A stretch of DNA of 64,000 nt from Nocardiopsis sp. FIRDI 009 (GTDB taxonomy: Bacteria > Actinomycetota > Actinomycetes > Streptosporangiales > Streptosporangiaceae). Location of the stretch: contig NZ_QPNC01000016.1 of NCBI RefSeq assembly GCF_003386285.1, positions 124,001 through 188,000 on the forward strand, read 5' to 3'. The position numbers and the translations under genes are program-made. Every line of letters starts with the position of its first letter. Position 1 is the first letter of the stretch. The notes beneath the pieces are model-generated. The model ran no database searches, had not been told where the DNA came from, and saw only the letters and a program-made list of their open reading frames with translations. Below, one piece after another: positions 1 to 7,199 of the stretch.

Positions 1-506
1 CGGATGCCGTCGGGGTCCAGGCCGTTGACCGGTTCGTCCAGGACGAGGAACTCGGGATCGGCGAGCAGGGCGCCCGCGATGGTGTGGCGCTGGCGCATAC
101 CGGTGGAGTAGTCCTTCACCCGGCGCTCGGCCCGGTCGCCCAGACCGACCAGCTCCAGGACCTCGTCCACGCGCCGGTCGGGGAGCCCGAGCATCCGTGA
201 CCAGACCCGGAGTTCCCTGCGTCCGCGCATGTCGGGGATGGAGTTCACGCCGTCCATACCGACGCCGACGCGGTGCGCCGCGTCGGGGAGTGAGGCGTAG
301 GGGCGACCGAAGACGGTGGTGGTGCCCTCGGTGGGCCGCGCCAGGCCGAGCAGCATCTTCAGCGAGGTCGTCTTCCCGGCTCCGTTGCGTCCCAGGAGGC
401 CGGTGATCCGTCCGGGGCGGACGTCGAAGGTGATGTCGTCGACCGCCGTGGTCGAGCCGAACCGCTTGCTCACGGAACGGAAGCTGGCCGCGTACTCGCC
501 GCTCAT
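1..506 (-). CDS. ABC transporter ATP-binding protein, partial (probable daptide exporter)
   Basis: This is the first 168 residues of an ABC ATPase; its C-terminus lies beyond the left edge of the window. The Walker A motif GRNGAGKT is near residue 39, an atypical signature YSTGMRQR near 134, and Walker B FLVLDEP near 152, followed by the start of the D-loop (VNGLDPDG). It resembles the DrrA/CcmA class that pairs with a separate ABC-2 permease, which would lie to the left. The ATG at 506 overlaps the stop of the upstream 32-residue ORF (ATGA). It is the last visible gene of the ribosomal-peptide operon, so export of, or immunity to, the mature peptides is the likely role. The ATPase call is secure; the substrate is inferred from context. 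Confidence 0.9.
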   Translation of the reverse strand, partial: MSGEYAASFRSVSKRFGSTTAVDDITFDVRPGRITGLLGRNGAGKTTSLKMLLGLARPTEGTTTVFGRPYASLPDAAHRVGVGMDGVNSIPDMRGRRELRVWSRMLGLPDRRVDEVLELVGLGDRAERRVKDYSTGMRQRHTIAGALLADPEFLVLDEPVNGLDPDGI

Positions 507-601
507 CGTGTCACCGTCCTGTCGTGGTCGGCTGCGGCGGCCCGTCCGGTCCCGCCGCCGTGGTTGTCGGCGCGGCAGCCGCGCCGGTCGTGGTTGCTCA
601 T
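503..601 (-). CDS. 32-residue small ORF coupled to the transporter ATPase gene
   Basis: An ATG at 601 follows GGAG at a spacing of six bases and opens 32 codons. The TGA stop overlaps the ATPase start in an ATGA, so translation would be coupled. The product starts MSNHDRRG and is rich in Gly, Ala, Arg and His, unlike the three precursors. The upstream bases (GGAGCACCCC before the ATG) closely resemble those before the precursor gene at 1409 (GGAAGCACCCC). It may be a decayed fourth precursor or only a translational leader. It matches no family I recognise. Confidence 0.45.
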   Translation of the reverse strand: MSNHDRRGCRADNHGGGTGRAAAADHDRTVTR

Positions 602-629
602 GGGGTGCTCCGGTTGTCAGCGAGGGCCG

Positions 630-675
630 GGCCGGCCCCTCGGTCTCCCCGAGGGGAGGGCCGAGGGGGCCGGCC
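630..675 (-). terminator. GC hairpin between precursor genes and transporter gene
   Basis: A 14-base arm (630-643) pairs with 661-675, with one extra base in the right arm, and the loop itself contains a smaller CTCCCC/GGGGAG hairpin. It lies just downstream of the last precursor gene (stop at 750) and before the small ORF and ABC ATPase. It could partially terminate transcription, giving more precursor than transporter message, or stabilise the 3' end of the precursor message. Confidence 0.6.
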
Positions 676-749
676 TTGGCGGATGACACACGTGGTGTCG
701 GAGTGGCGGCCCGGGCACGCGTGCCCGGGGGCGCGTTCGACCGTCGAGA

Positions 750-911
750 TCAGGTGACGGCGACGGAGGTGGCGACGGAGGCGCTGATGGTGGTGCCGAT
801 CGACACCCCGGTCCAGAAGCCCGGGGCCTCCAGGGGCTCCAGCTCCTGCATCTCCAGTTCCACGTTGGTGTTCTCGGCCGGGTTCGCGGCGGCCGTCTTC
901 TCGTCGGACAT
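750..911 (-). CDS. mpaA: Daptide-type precursor peptide, copy 3
   Basis: A 53-residue precursor peptide. The leader is acidic (VELEMQELEPLEAPG, about residues 17-31) and is followed by a hydrophobic, Gly/Ser/Val/Thr-rich core starting GFWTGVSIG and ending SVAVT. There is no cysteine. The C-terminal Thr is the residue expected to become the modified C-terminus in daptides. The start at 911 is fixed by near-identity with copy 2; upstream GAGGTAGACCCC supplies the ribosome site. The core differs from copy 2 at three residues (S/G, I/V, T/V after WTGV). It lies last among the three tandem precursors, downstream of the modification genes. Confidence 0.85.
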   Translation of the reverse strand: MSDEKTAAANPAENTNVELEMQELEPLEAPGFWTGVSIGTTISASVATSVAVT

Positions 912-950
912 GGGGTCTACCTCTCGTGTATCCGTGGGGTGATGGCCCGT
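750..950 (-). repeat. Tandem duplication unit, copy B (precursor gene plus leader DNA)
   Basis: This roughly 200-bp unit is repeated at 982-1182, offset by 232 bp. Identity extends through the coding region and about 40 bp of upstream DNA (ATGGGGTCTACCTCTCGTGT and onward) and fades outside it. Changes are concentrated in the core codons, as expected for a recent duplication under diversification. Confidence 0.9.
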
Positions 951-981
951 TCGGACCGGTTCCGGTGGGTCGGTGAGGGGA

Positions 982-1143
982 TCAGGTGACGGCGACGGAG
1001 GTGGCGACGGAGGCGCTGATCACGGTGCCGACACCGACTCCGGTCCAGAAGCCCGGGGCCTCCAGGGGCTCCAGCTCCTGCATCTCCAGTTCCACGTTGG
1101 TGTTCTCGGCCGGGTTCGCGGCGGCCGTCTTCTCGTCGGACAT
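982..1143 (-). CDS. mpaA: Daptide-type precursor peptide, copy 2
   Basis: A 53-residue peptide whose leader is identical to copy 3 and whose core reads GFWTGVGVGTVIS and then ASVATSVAVT. An in-frame upstream start at 1191 would add 16 residues, but the ATG at 1143 is preferred because it matches copy 3 and has the same upstream GAGGTAG. The hydrophobic core lacks charged residues, consistent with a membrane-active helix whose only charges after maturation would be the N-terminus and the new C-terminal amine. That physical picture is known for daptides; applying it here is inference. Confidence 0.85.
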   Translation of the reverse strand: MSDEKTAAANPAENTNVELEMQELEPLEAPGFWTGVGVGTVISASVATSVAVT

Positions 1144-1182
1144 GGGGTCTACCTCTCGTGTATCCGTGGGGTGATGGCCCGT
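982..1182 (-). repeat. Tandem duplication unit, copy A
   Basis: Partner of the unit at 750-950. The two are nearly identical over the precursor leader codons and the upstream ribosome-site region. Confidence 0.9.
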
Positions 1183-1250
1183 CCCGGCCATCGGGTCGGG
1201 GGAGGCGTGGGGGCCTGGGCGGCCCCCACCACCGGAGGAGGAGCCGGGGA

Positions 1251-1409
1251 TCAGGTGACGCTCCAGGCGACGGAGACGATGCTGACGCCGACGGACACGC
1301 CGCTGACGGTCGCCCAGCCCGGGGCCTCCATGGCCTCCAGCTCCTGCATCTCCAGTTCGAGGTTCACGTCGGTGGCGGGCGTGTCCTGCTGCTTGCGGGA
1401 GTCACTCAT
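1251..1409 (-). CDS. mpaA: Daptide-type precursor peptide, copy 1 (divergent)
   Basis: A 52-residue precursor, the first after the modification genes (59 bases after the dehydrogenase-like gene). It keeps the leader signature LELEMQELEAMEAPG but has a different start (MSDSRKQQ) and core (GWATVSGVSVGVSIVSVAW, then SVT). It shares with the other two the absence of Cys and a C-terminal Thr. GAGGAAG upstream of the ATG is the likely ribosome site. A diverged core behind a conserved leader is the usual sign of a ribosomal peptide precursor family read by one recognition domain. Confidence 0.85.
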   Translation of the reverse strand: MSDSRKQQDTPATDVNLELEMQELEAMEAPGWATVSGVSVGVSIVSVAWSVT

Positions 1410-1468
1410 GGGGTGCTTCCTCATTCCTTCGGGTGTCGTGTGTTTCTTCCGACCGCTTCCCGGGGCCG

Positions 1469-2683
1469 TCAGGCCACGGGAGCGGAAGTCTCATCGGGTA
1501 CGCCCCGGTCCTCGCGGACCGCTCGGGCGAACAGGTCGCGTACCTCGTGGGTGCGCAGGCCGCCGAGCATCGGCAGCCCGGCTCCCCAGGAGCGCATGAC
1601 CCGGCTGGTCGCGGCGTCGAGCCGCTCGGGGGTCGTGACGATGTCCCGGTCCACCAGCCATGCGTCGGTCAGTGCCGCGATCCCGGCCGCGGGGTCGGTC
1701 GGCAGGTACGGGTCCGTGGCGAGGATCCGGTCCCAGATCCGGGCCAGGCGGCGCGCACTGCCCAGGCGGGTGTCGCCCTGCGCGATCCGCTCCCAGAGGA
1801 CCGGCCACAGCGCGGCGATCGCGTGCACCTTGGACAGGCCCAGCTCCGAGGAGAGCTCGTTGCCGAGCAGCCATCCCTTGACCGCGTACGGATCGCGTCC
1901 GAGGTTGGTGTCGCCGATCTGGCTCTGCCCGCTCAGCTCGGCGATCCGCAGCCGCGTCGCGCCGTCCACCGGTTCGCCCGCCGACCTCAGCCGCCGGACT
2001 CGGTCGCCCACCCGGACCAGGCGGACGGCCAGGTCCTCGGTGAGCGCGTCGGGCTCCGGCAGGTCGGCGTGGTCCCCCACGTAGGGGCTCACGGTGCGGA
2101 AGAGCGCTTCCAGTACGCCCTCCGAGACCAGGCGGACCGGGAGCGTCCCGGTGGCCTCGGTGGTCAGGACGGAGGCGGCTGGCCGCAGGCACGGGCCGGT
2201 GACGAGGCGTTTGCCTCCCGCGTGGGTCACGCAGGCGACCGTGCTCAGCTCCGTCCCCGTACCGAGGGTGGTCGGGACCGCGACGACGCGGACCGAGGTC
2301 CCCAGGTGCGGGGGCAGGGCCACCATGCCGCTGCGCTGCGGGGCCCGGACCCTGTCGTGGGCCTCGGGCGAGCGGCGGAACAGGACGGCGAGCTTGGCCT
2401 GGTCGACGACGGTTCCGCCGCCGACCGCGATGACGAGCTCGTTCTCGCCGAGGCTCTCGGCCAGGGACTCCACCGTGCCGAGGTCGCTGTCGGAGGTCGC
2501 CGTGAGCACGCGCGGGGTGACTCCGGCGCGTCCCACCCGCTCCGTCACGGTCGTGGCGACCGGCTGTCCGGCGATCGCGGGGTCGAACAGGACCGTGATC
2601 GCACGGGATCCGTCGCGGCGGATCCAGTCGGCCAGGCGCTCGACTGCCATCGGGGCCGGGGGCACCGGGTAGGCGGTGGTCAT
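1469..2683 (-). CDS. mpaB: Iron-containing alcohol dehydrogenase-like oxidative decarboxylase (MpaB-like)
   Basis: A 404-residue protein of the dehydroquinate-synthase/iron-ADH fold. The nucleotide-binding GGGTVVDQAK and the family motif VPTTLGTGTE are clear. In daptide biosynthesis a protein of this family oxidises and decarboxylates the C-terminal Thr to a methyl ketone, the first of three steps. Where iron ADHs carry the metal-binding DALxH segment, this protein reads EALFR, and the later His-rich segment keeps only KVHAIAAL, so the classical metal site looks altered. The ATG at 2683 overlaps the aminotransferase stop by four bases (ATGA), giving translational coupling. The family is sure; the reaction is inferred from the cluster. 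Confidence 0.8.
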   Translation of the reverse strand: MTTAYPVPPAPMAVERLADWIRRDGSRAITVLFDPAIAGQPVATTVTERVGRAGVTPRVLTATSDSDLGTVESLAESLGENELVIAVGGGTVVDQAKLAVLFRRSPEAHDRVRAPQRSGMVALPPHLGTSVRVVAVPTTLGTGTELSTVACVTHAGGKRLVTGPCLRPAASVLTTEATGTLPVRLVSEGVLEALFRTVSPYVGDHADLPEPDALTEDLAVRLVRVGDRVRRLRSAGEPVDGATRLRIAELSGQSQIGDTNLGRDPYAVKGWLLGNELSSELGLSKVHAIAALWPVLWERIAQGDTRLGSARRLARIWDRILATDPYLPTDPAAGIAALTDAWLVDRDIVTTPERLDAATSRVMRSWGAGLPMLGGLRTHEVRDLFARAVREDRGVPDETSAPVA

Positions 2684-3969
2684 GCCGTCACCCCCGTGGC
2701 CGGGCGGGTCGAGAGGGCCGCGTGGTGGGAGAGGACGCCCTCACGCACCGCGCCGAGCAGTTCCTCCAGTTCCTCCTCGCCGTAGGTCAGCGCGGGGATG
2801 AGCTGGACGCCGCCGGGTCCGGGATGGACGAGTGCGCCCGCGTCCCTGACCGCCGCGACGAGCGCGGCGACCTCCTCCCCGGACAGTGGTGACCCGTCGG
2901 GGCCGACCACCCCGAGGGTGCGGAAGCACCCCATCCCGGTGGCCTCGGTGACCTGCGGCAGCTCGGCGACCAGCGCGTCCATCCCAGCGGCCAGGCGCTC
3001 ACCGAGGGATCGCGCCCTGGCCACCGCGTTCAGCCGCCGCATCTCGGCGATGGTCGCCGAGATCGCCGCGCAGGGAACCGGACTGCCGCCCTGGGTCTCG
3101 GCGTGTGTGAGGACCGCGTCGTGTTCGGCGAACCGTTCGGCCACCCGCCGGGAGGCGATCACCGCCGAGGCCGGGCAGGTGCCGTTGGTCAGACCCTTGG
3201 AGGTGATGAGCAGGTCCGGTTGCCCGGGCCATCGGTGCGTGGCGAAGAAGGCGCCGGTACGGCCGAAACCGGTGGCAACCTCGTCGGCGATCAGGAGGAA
3301 CCCGTGTTCGTCGCGCAGCCTCAGGAGTTCACAGACGTACTCCTCGCTCAGCGGGACGGTTCCCGTCCCCTGTACCGGTTCGACCACGACGGCCGCGATC
3401 CGTTCCGCGCCGCGGGAGAAGAGGGTCTCCAGGTCGGTGACGGAGTCGGGTTCCACGTGGCGTACCAACCTCTGGTCCACGCCGTAGACCCGCTGGCCGA
3501 GCTCCTCGCCGGTCAGGGCGAAGCCACCGAAGGTCAGACCGTGGAAACTGCCGCGCATGCTCACCACGAGGTCGCGCCGGGACTGGCCGGCCAGGGCGTG
3601 GAAGTGCCGGGCCACCTTCATGGCCATGTCGTTGGCGGCGCCCCCTGAGGAGGAGAAGAGGACCTTGGCGTAGTGGTCCGGCCCGGCGACCTGGACCAGG
3701 TCGTCGGCGGCCCGGCGGGCGTAGACGTTCTCGTAGCGGAAGGCGCTCAGGTAGGAGGCCTCGCGCATGGCGTCGGCGACCGCGTCGGCGATGGCGTCGT
3801 TGCCGTAGCCGAGGTTGACGTTCCACAGGCCGCTCGAACCGTCGAGGAGCTCGCGGCCGTCCGCGTACCGGATACGGTGCCCCCGCGCGGAGACCCCGCA
3901 CAGGGAGTCGTCGCCGTGGGCGCTGGCCGGTGTCAGGTAGGGCCAGAGCGTGGAGTCGGTGGTGTTCAT
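2680..3969 (-). CDS. mpaD: Class III aminotransferase, PLP-dependent (MpaD-like)
   Basis: A 429-residue fold-type I aminotransferase of the omega-aminotransferase class. SSSGGAAND (near residue 107) binds the cofactor phosphate, LLIADEVATGFGRTG (near 227) holds the cofactor-contacting Asp, and LLITSKGLTNG carries the probable Schiff-base Lys. In the daptide pathway this enzyme converts the ketone left by decarboxylation of the terminal Thr to an amine. The start ATG at 3969 overlaps the methyltransferase stop (ATGA), and its stop overlaps the next start the same way, so three modification genes are tightly coupled. Confidence 0.85.
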   Translation of the reverse strand: MNTTDSTLWPYLTPASAHGDDSLCGVSARGHRIRYADGRELLDGSSGLWNVNLGYGNDAIADAVADAMREASYLSAFRYENVYARRAADDLVQVAGPDHYAKVLFSSSGGAANDMAMKVARHFHALAGQSRRDLVVSMRGSFHGLTFGGFALTGEELGQRVYGVDQRLVRHVEPDSVTDLETLFSRGAERIAAVVVEPVQGTGTVPLSEEYVCELLRLRDEHGFLLIADEVATGFGRTGAFFATHRWPGQPDLLITSKGLTNGTCPASAVIASRRVAERFAEHDAVLTHAETQGGSPVPCAAISATIAEMRRLNAVARARSLGERLAAGMDALVAELPQVTEATGMGCFRTLGVVGPDGSPLSGEEVAALVAAVRDAGALVHPGPGGVQLIPALTYGEEELEELLGAVREGVLSHHAALSTRPATGVTA

Positions 3970-4778
3970 CGTGCGAGCTCCGCTTCGAGCAGGGTGCCCC
4001 GGTGCCGGGCATCGGGATCGGACAGGGCGTGGTTCTCCACGACCCGGAATCCGGCGTCGGTGAGTTCGGACCGCAGGAGGCCGCTCGGGACCACCCCCAC
4101 CCGGCCCGTGTAGACCGGCACGGCTTCCTCGGGGAGCGGTTCGGGCAGGACCGTCACGGTGCGGTGGTCGGCTCCGTCGACCCAGTGGTCGTACAGGCGG
4201 TAGGCCGCGCCGCTCGCCCCGGTCACCGTCGAGACCACCTCGTCGGGGCTGCCCGGTCCGTCCCCGCGGTCCAGGCAGGAGACCAGCAACCGGCCGCCGG
4301 GGGCCAGGTGCGCGGCGACGCTCCGGTAGAGGCCCCGCCGGCCCTCGGGGGACAGGAGGGTGATCGACGTCGTCCCGAGCACGACCGAGCCGAAGGCGGT
4401 GCCGAGGTGGAAGTCGCCCATGTCGCCACGGACGACGCGGCACCGTTCGCGCAGTCGCCCGGGGGCTTTGGCGAGCCGCTCGGCGAGCAGGTCGAGCATG
4501 TCCTGGGACAGGTCCAGGGCGGTGACCTCGGTACCCGTCGCGAGGATCGGGAGGGTGATGCGCCCCGACCCGGCGGCCAGGTCCAGTACGGGTCCGGGGC
4601 GGCCCCGGATCAGTCGGACCAGGGCACGGACCTCCAGGAGGTCGTCGGCGGACAGGTCGTGGTAGACATGCGCGCCCTCGGGGCCGTACATGTCCTCCAG
4701 CCGGGCGCGTTCACCCAGAGAGGCGACCAGTCGCCCGGCGGTTCCGGGAGGGGCGAGCGGGGTCGGGGCGGCGGTCAT
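3966..4778 (-). CDS. mpaM: SAM-dependent methyltransferase (MpaM-like)
   Basis: A 270-residue class I methyltransferase. The SAM-binding motif I is VLDLAAGSGRITLP (about residues 64-77), followed by the acidic loop VTALDLS and the motif VVRGDMGDF. In the daptide pathway it would dimethylate the new C-terminal amine. The start at 4778 lies five bases after the stop of the upstream RRE-protein gene. The family is certain from the sequence; substrate and N-dimethylation follow from cluster context. Confidence 0.82.
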   Translation of the reverse strand: MTAAPTPLAPPGTAGRLVASLGERARLEDMYGPEGAHVYHDLSADDLLEVRALVRLIRGRPGPVLDLAAGSGRITLPILATGTEVTALDLSQDMLDLLAERLAKAPGRLRERCRVVRGDMGDFHLGTAFGSVVLGTTSITLLSPEGRRGLYRSVAAHLAPGGRLLVSCLDRGDGPGSPDEVVSTVTGASGAAYRLYDHWVDGADHRTVTVLPEPLPEEAVPVYTGRVGVVPSGLLRSELTDAGFRVVENHALSDPDARHRGTLLEAELAR

Positions 4779-4783
4779 CGTCC

Positions 4784-5833
4784 TCACACCCCCGCGAGCG
4801 CGGCGGTCGGCGCGGCACCGGAACGGGAGAGGAAGTCCTCCACCCGCGCCAGCGGCCCGAGGGGCGCGTACTGGGCGGCACGGTCGCGAGAACCGGTCGA
4901 GACCAGGAGTTCGGCGGCCGAGGCCGCGACGTGCTCCAGGACGAAGACCTTGCGGGTACCCGGGTCGTAGACGTATCCGCTTTCGCTGTTCCACATCACC
5001 ACCGGGGCGCGGTCGTCCCTCAGGTCGGTGTCGTGGCCCTCGCCGGCCAACCCCTCGGTGATGCGGCCTCCGAACCCGGAGACGCGCAGGTCGGCGATGT
5101 TGTTGAGGTTCATCGTCCGCAGGGCCTCGACGACGGTCAGGTAGCGCCCGAGCCAAGGCCGTTCGCGCAGTGCCGCGGCGCGTTCGGCCTCCGGGACGGC
5201 CTCCCCGAGGCAGACCGCGCAGGGGGCGGTGCTGTCCCCGTTGGCCCGCCCCCAGGCCGCCCGCAGGGCCGAGAGCGAGTCACCGACCCGGCCGATGCCG
5301 GAGCCGCCGGGCGCGGTGGAGATCCGGCCCTCGGGGGACACGTGGAGGCGCAGTCCGGGACCGTCGATGCCGGGGCCGTGTCCGAGCCCGGGGACATCGG
5401 CGAAGCGGAGGGCCGGGGCGATGGCGAAGTCGGGGAAGACGCCCTCTTCGAGCGCCCGGTCGGCGTCGGCCAGGAAGAGCCGGAAATCCTCCGTGTTTCC
5501 CACCCGGACCAGCGTCGGCCCGAGGATCGACATGAACTCGCTGGTCGCGTAGTCCTGTGTCTGGAGGAAGAACTCGTCACCGAGGGACGCCTCGCCGCCG
5601 GGCTCGTCCAGGCTTCCGTCGAACCCCACGACACCCGGGGTGTCGTACGTTCCGGGGGCCAGAACCACCGTTCCGGTGCCCACCAGGTCGCTCCCGATCA
5701 CCTCCGGGAGGTGTCCCGGGTCGGAGACCACGATGGTCGCCGCTCCGTCGGTCACCGCCGTGGCGGGAGGCTCCTGGCCGGTGCCCCACGACATGAGGTG
5801 CTGTTTGATCCGCCTCAGTTCGCTTCTGTCCAT
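4784..5833 (-). CDS. mpaC: Daptide accessory protein with RRE-like C-terminus (MpaC-like)
   Basis: A protein of about 349 residues with no ordinary enzyme motif. The last 75 residues (SGYVYDPGTRKVFVLEH, then a helical stretch ending in DFLSRSG) look like a RiPP recognition element: a strand pair, then helices. In daptide clusters an unannotated accessory protein with a C-terminal RRE delivers the precursor leader to the oxidative decarboxylase. The centre has a CAVC pair that could bind metal. A GTG at 5884 overlapping the upstream stop (GTGA) would add 17 residues; I chose the ATG at 5833 because a GGGA site precedes it, but the longer coupled start is plausible. Confidence 0.7.
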   Translation of the reverse strand: MDRSELRRIKQHLMSWGTGQEPPATAVTDGAATIVVSDPGHLPEVIGSDLVGTGTVVLAPGTYDTPGVVGFDGSLDEPGGEASLGDEFFLQTQDYATSEFMSILGPTLVRVGNTEDFRLFLADADRALEEGVFPDFAIAPALRFADVPGLGHGPGIDGPGLRLHVSPEGRISTAPGGSGIGRVGDSLSALRAAWGRANGDSTAPCAVCLGEAVPEAERAAALRERPWLGRYLTVVEALRTMNLNNIADLRVSGFGGRITEGLAGEGHDTDLRDDRAPVVMWNSESGYVYDPGTRKVFVLEHVAASAAELLVSTGSRDRAAQYAPLGPLARVEDFLSRSGAAPTAALAGV

Positions 5834-5880
5834 CGTCCCGTTCCCTGTCGCTGTCTGTGGGTCCGCCCGCCGGTCTCCGG

Positions 5881-6843
5881 TCACCGCGTCACCGCCGCGA
5901 GGATGGTTCGCAGGTCGGACACGGCCTCGTTCTGACCGTGCGTCTTGTGCACTCCGGTCGTGTTGAGGACGATCTCGTCCACGCCCGCTTCCTCGTACTC
6001 CCTGAGGAGTGCCGTGACGCGGTCGGCGTCGCCGCTCACGAAGGCGTTGCCTTCGACCAGGGCCCGTGCGGCGTCCTCGGGGGAGCCGCCGTCCACGCGG
6101 ACCCCGGCGCGCCGGAGCATGTCGATGTAGTGGGGGGCCTGGAGGTGTGCCGCGTTGCTGGCCAGGGCCAGTTCCTCCGGGGGCGACCCCGGCCTGGCCA
6201 GGGCCACCGGCACCATCGCGGTGATCCTGGGCGCCGACCGTCCCGCCCGGTCGGCCCCCTCACGGATCGCGGGGGCGAGGACGTCCCGGATGTAGGCGGC
6301 GGGGGTCAGCCAGCTGATCGCCACGTCGGCGACTTCTCCGGCCAGCCGCGCCATGCCCGGTCGCAACACCCCCAGCCCGACGTCGACCCGAGGGGCCGCG
6401 CAGGGGGGCAGTTGCGCCCTCACCGTGAAGTAGGTGCCGTCCTGGTCGACGACGTCGCCGTCGAGGAGTCCGCGGACCGCGGTGAGGTACTCCCGTGCCG
6501 CGGTCAGCGGGCTGCGGTAGGGGCTTCCCATGACGCTGGCCTGGAAGGGCCGTGCACCGGGTCCGTATCCCGCGACCACGGAGCGCCCCGTCGCCATCGC
6601 CACCGAACGGGCCTGGAGGGCCGCCTCGTAGGGATGGCGGAGCGGCATGAGGGTGACCCCGAATCCTGTCGGCACCCGGAAACCCGCTCCGGCGGCGCTC
6701 ACGAAACCCTGGTGGGGCTCCATCATCAGGGCCTGCCCCTGCCACAGCCGCTCGGCGTTCGTCCAGTTCACCAGTGCGGCCAGCGGCAGGATCTGCTCGG
6801 TCCGGCGCGGGAGAAAGGGGACGAGCACCGAGTAGGCGGTCAT
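5881..6843 (-). CDS. Luciferase-like (F420/FMN-dependent) oxidoreductase
   Basis: A 320-residue TIM-barrel flavin oxidoreductase of the luciferase-like monooxygenase superfamily. Typical features are the N-terminal strand YSVLVPFLP, GVTLMPLRHPYEAALQARSV (about 86-105), and AGYGPGARPFQASVMG. It is the first gene of the operon. AAGGAG lies eight bases before the ATG at 6843. Proteins of this superfamily use reduced FMN or coenzyme F420. As I recall, such a gene accompanies some daptide clusters, but its step is not known to me. It could reduce or oxidise part of the peptide or supply redox equivalents. Confidence 0.8.
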   Translation of the reverse strand: MTAYSVLVPFLPRRTEQILPLAALVNWTNAERLWQGQALMMEPHQGFVSAAGAGFRVPTGFGVTLMPLRHPYEAALQARSVAMATGRSVVAGYGPGARPFQASVMGSPYRSPLTAAREYLTAVRGLLDGDVVDQDGTYFTVRAQLPPCAAPRVDVGLGVLRPGMARLAGEVADVAISWLTPAAYIRDVLAPAIREGADRAGRSAPRITAMVPVALARPGSPPEELALASNAAHLQAPHYIDMLRRAGVRVDGGSPEDAARALVEGNAFVSGDADRVTALLREYEEAGVDEIVLNTTGVHKTHGQNEAVSDLRTILAAVTR

Positions 6844-7199
6844 TCTTCTTCTCCTTGCGGGTGTGCGGTCCGCGGCGCTCTCCGTGCCGCGTTCTTGCTG
6901 ACGGGTATGAATCTGCCAGGTCGGCTTCGCGTGGATTTCGCACCCGCCTCGCATGGCTGACTTTTTCGAGATTTCTTTGTTTGCCCAGTTCAGGATGGTT
7001 GAGTTGGTGGGATCCGGCTGTGGCATCGGTCTTTTTCGCATGGCTTTCACGTGTGTGAGGGCGTGGGGAAAAGGGCCGGTGATCAGGGAAATAGGTTCTG
7101 GATAGTGCGCGGATGCCGCCGGGAGTGAGGGTGTGAGCGTGGACGATGCCCCCGTTCCCCGAGGCGTCCTCCGTCCCACGTTCCGTAGAAGGAGTGACC
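6844..7199. other. Divergent promoter region of the peptide cluster
   Basis: This 356-bp gene-free stretch separates the leftward peptide operon from the rightward SARP-like regulator. Its middle (about 6955-7010) is notably AT-rich for this genome (TTTTTCGAGATTTCTTTGTT). I looked for heptamer repeats at 11-bp spacing typical of SARP binding and found only TTCGAGA (6965) and TTCAGGA (6989), spaced 24 bp, which is not convincing. Confidence 0.6.

Noticed and set aside
750-1409. Lanthipeptide or lasso precursors
   Set aside because: No Cys, no LanM/LanB or lasso cyclase genes; C-terminal Thr and the enzyme set point to daptides.
6955-7010. SARP heptamer binding repeats
   Set aside because: Only two loose matches with 24-bp, not 11- or 22-bp, spacing.
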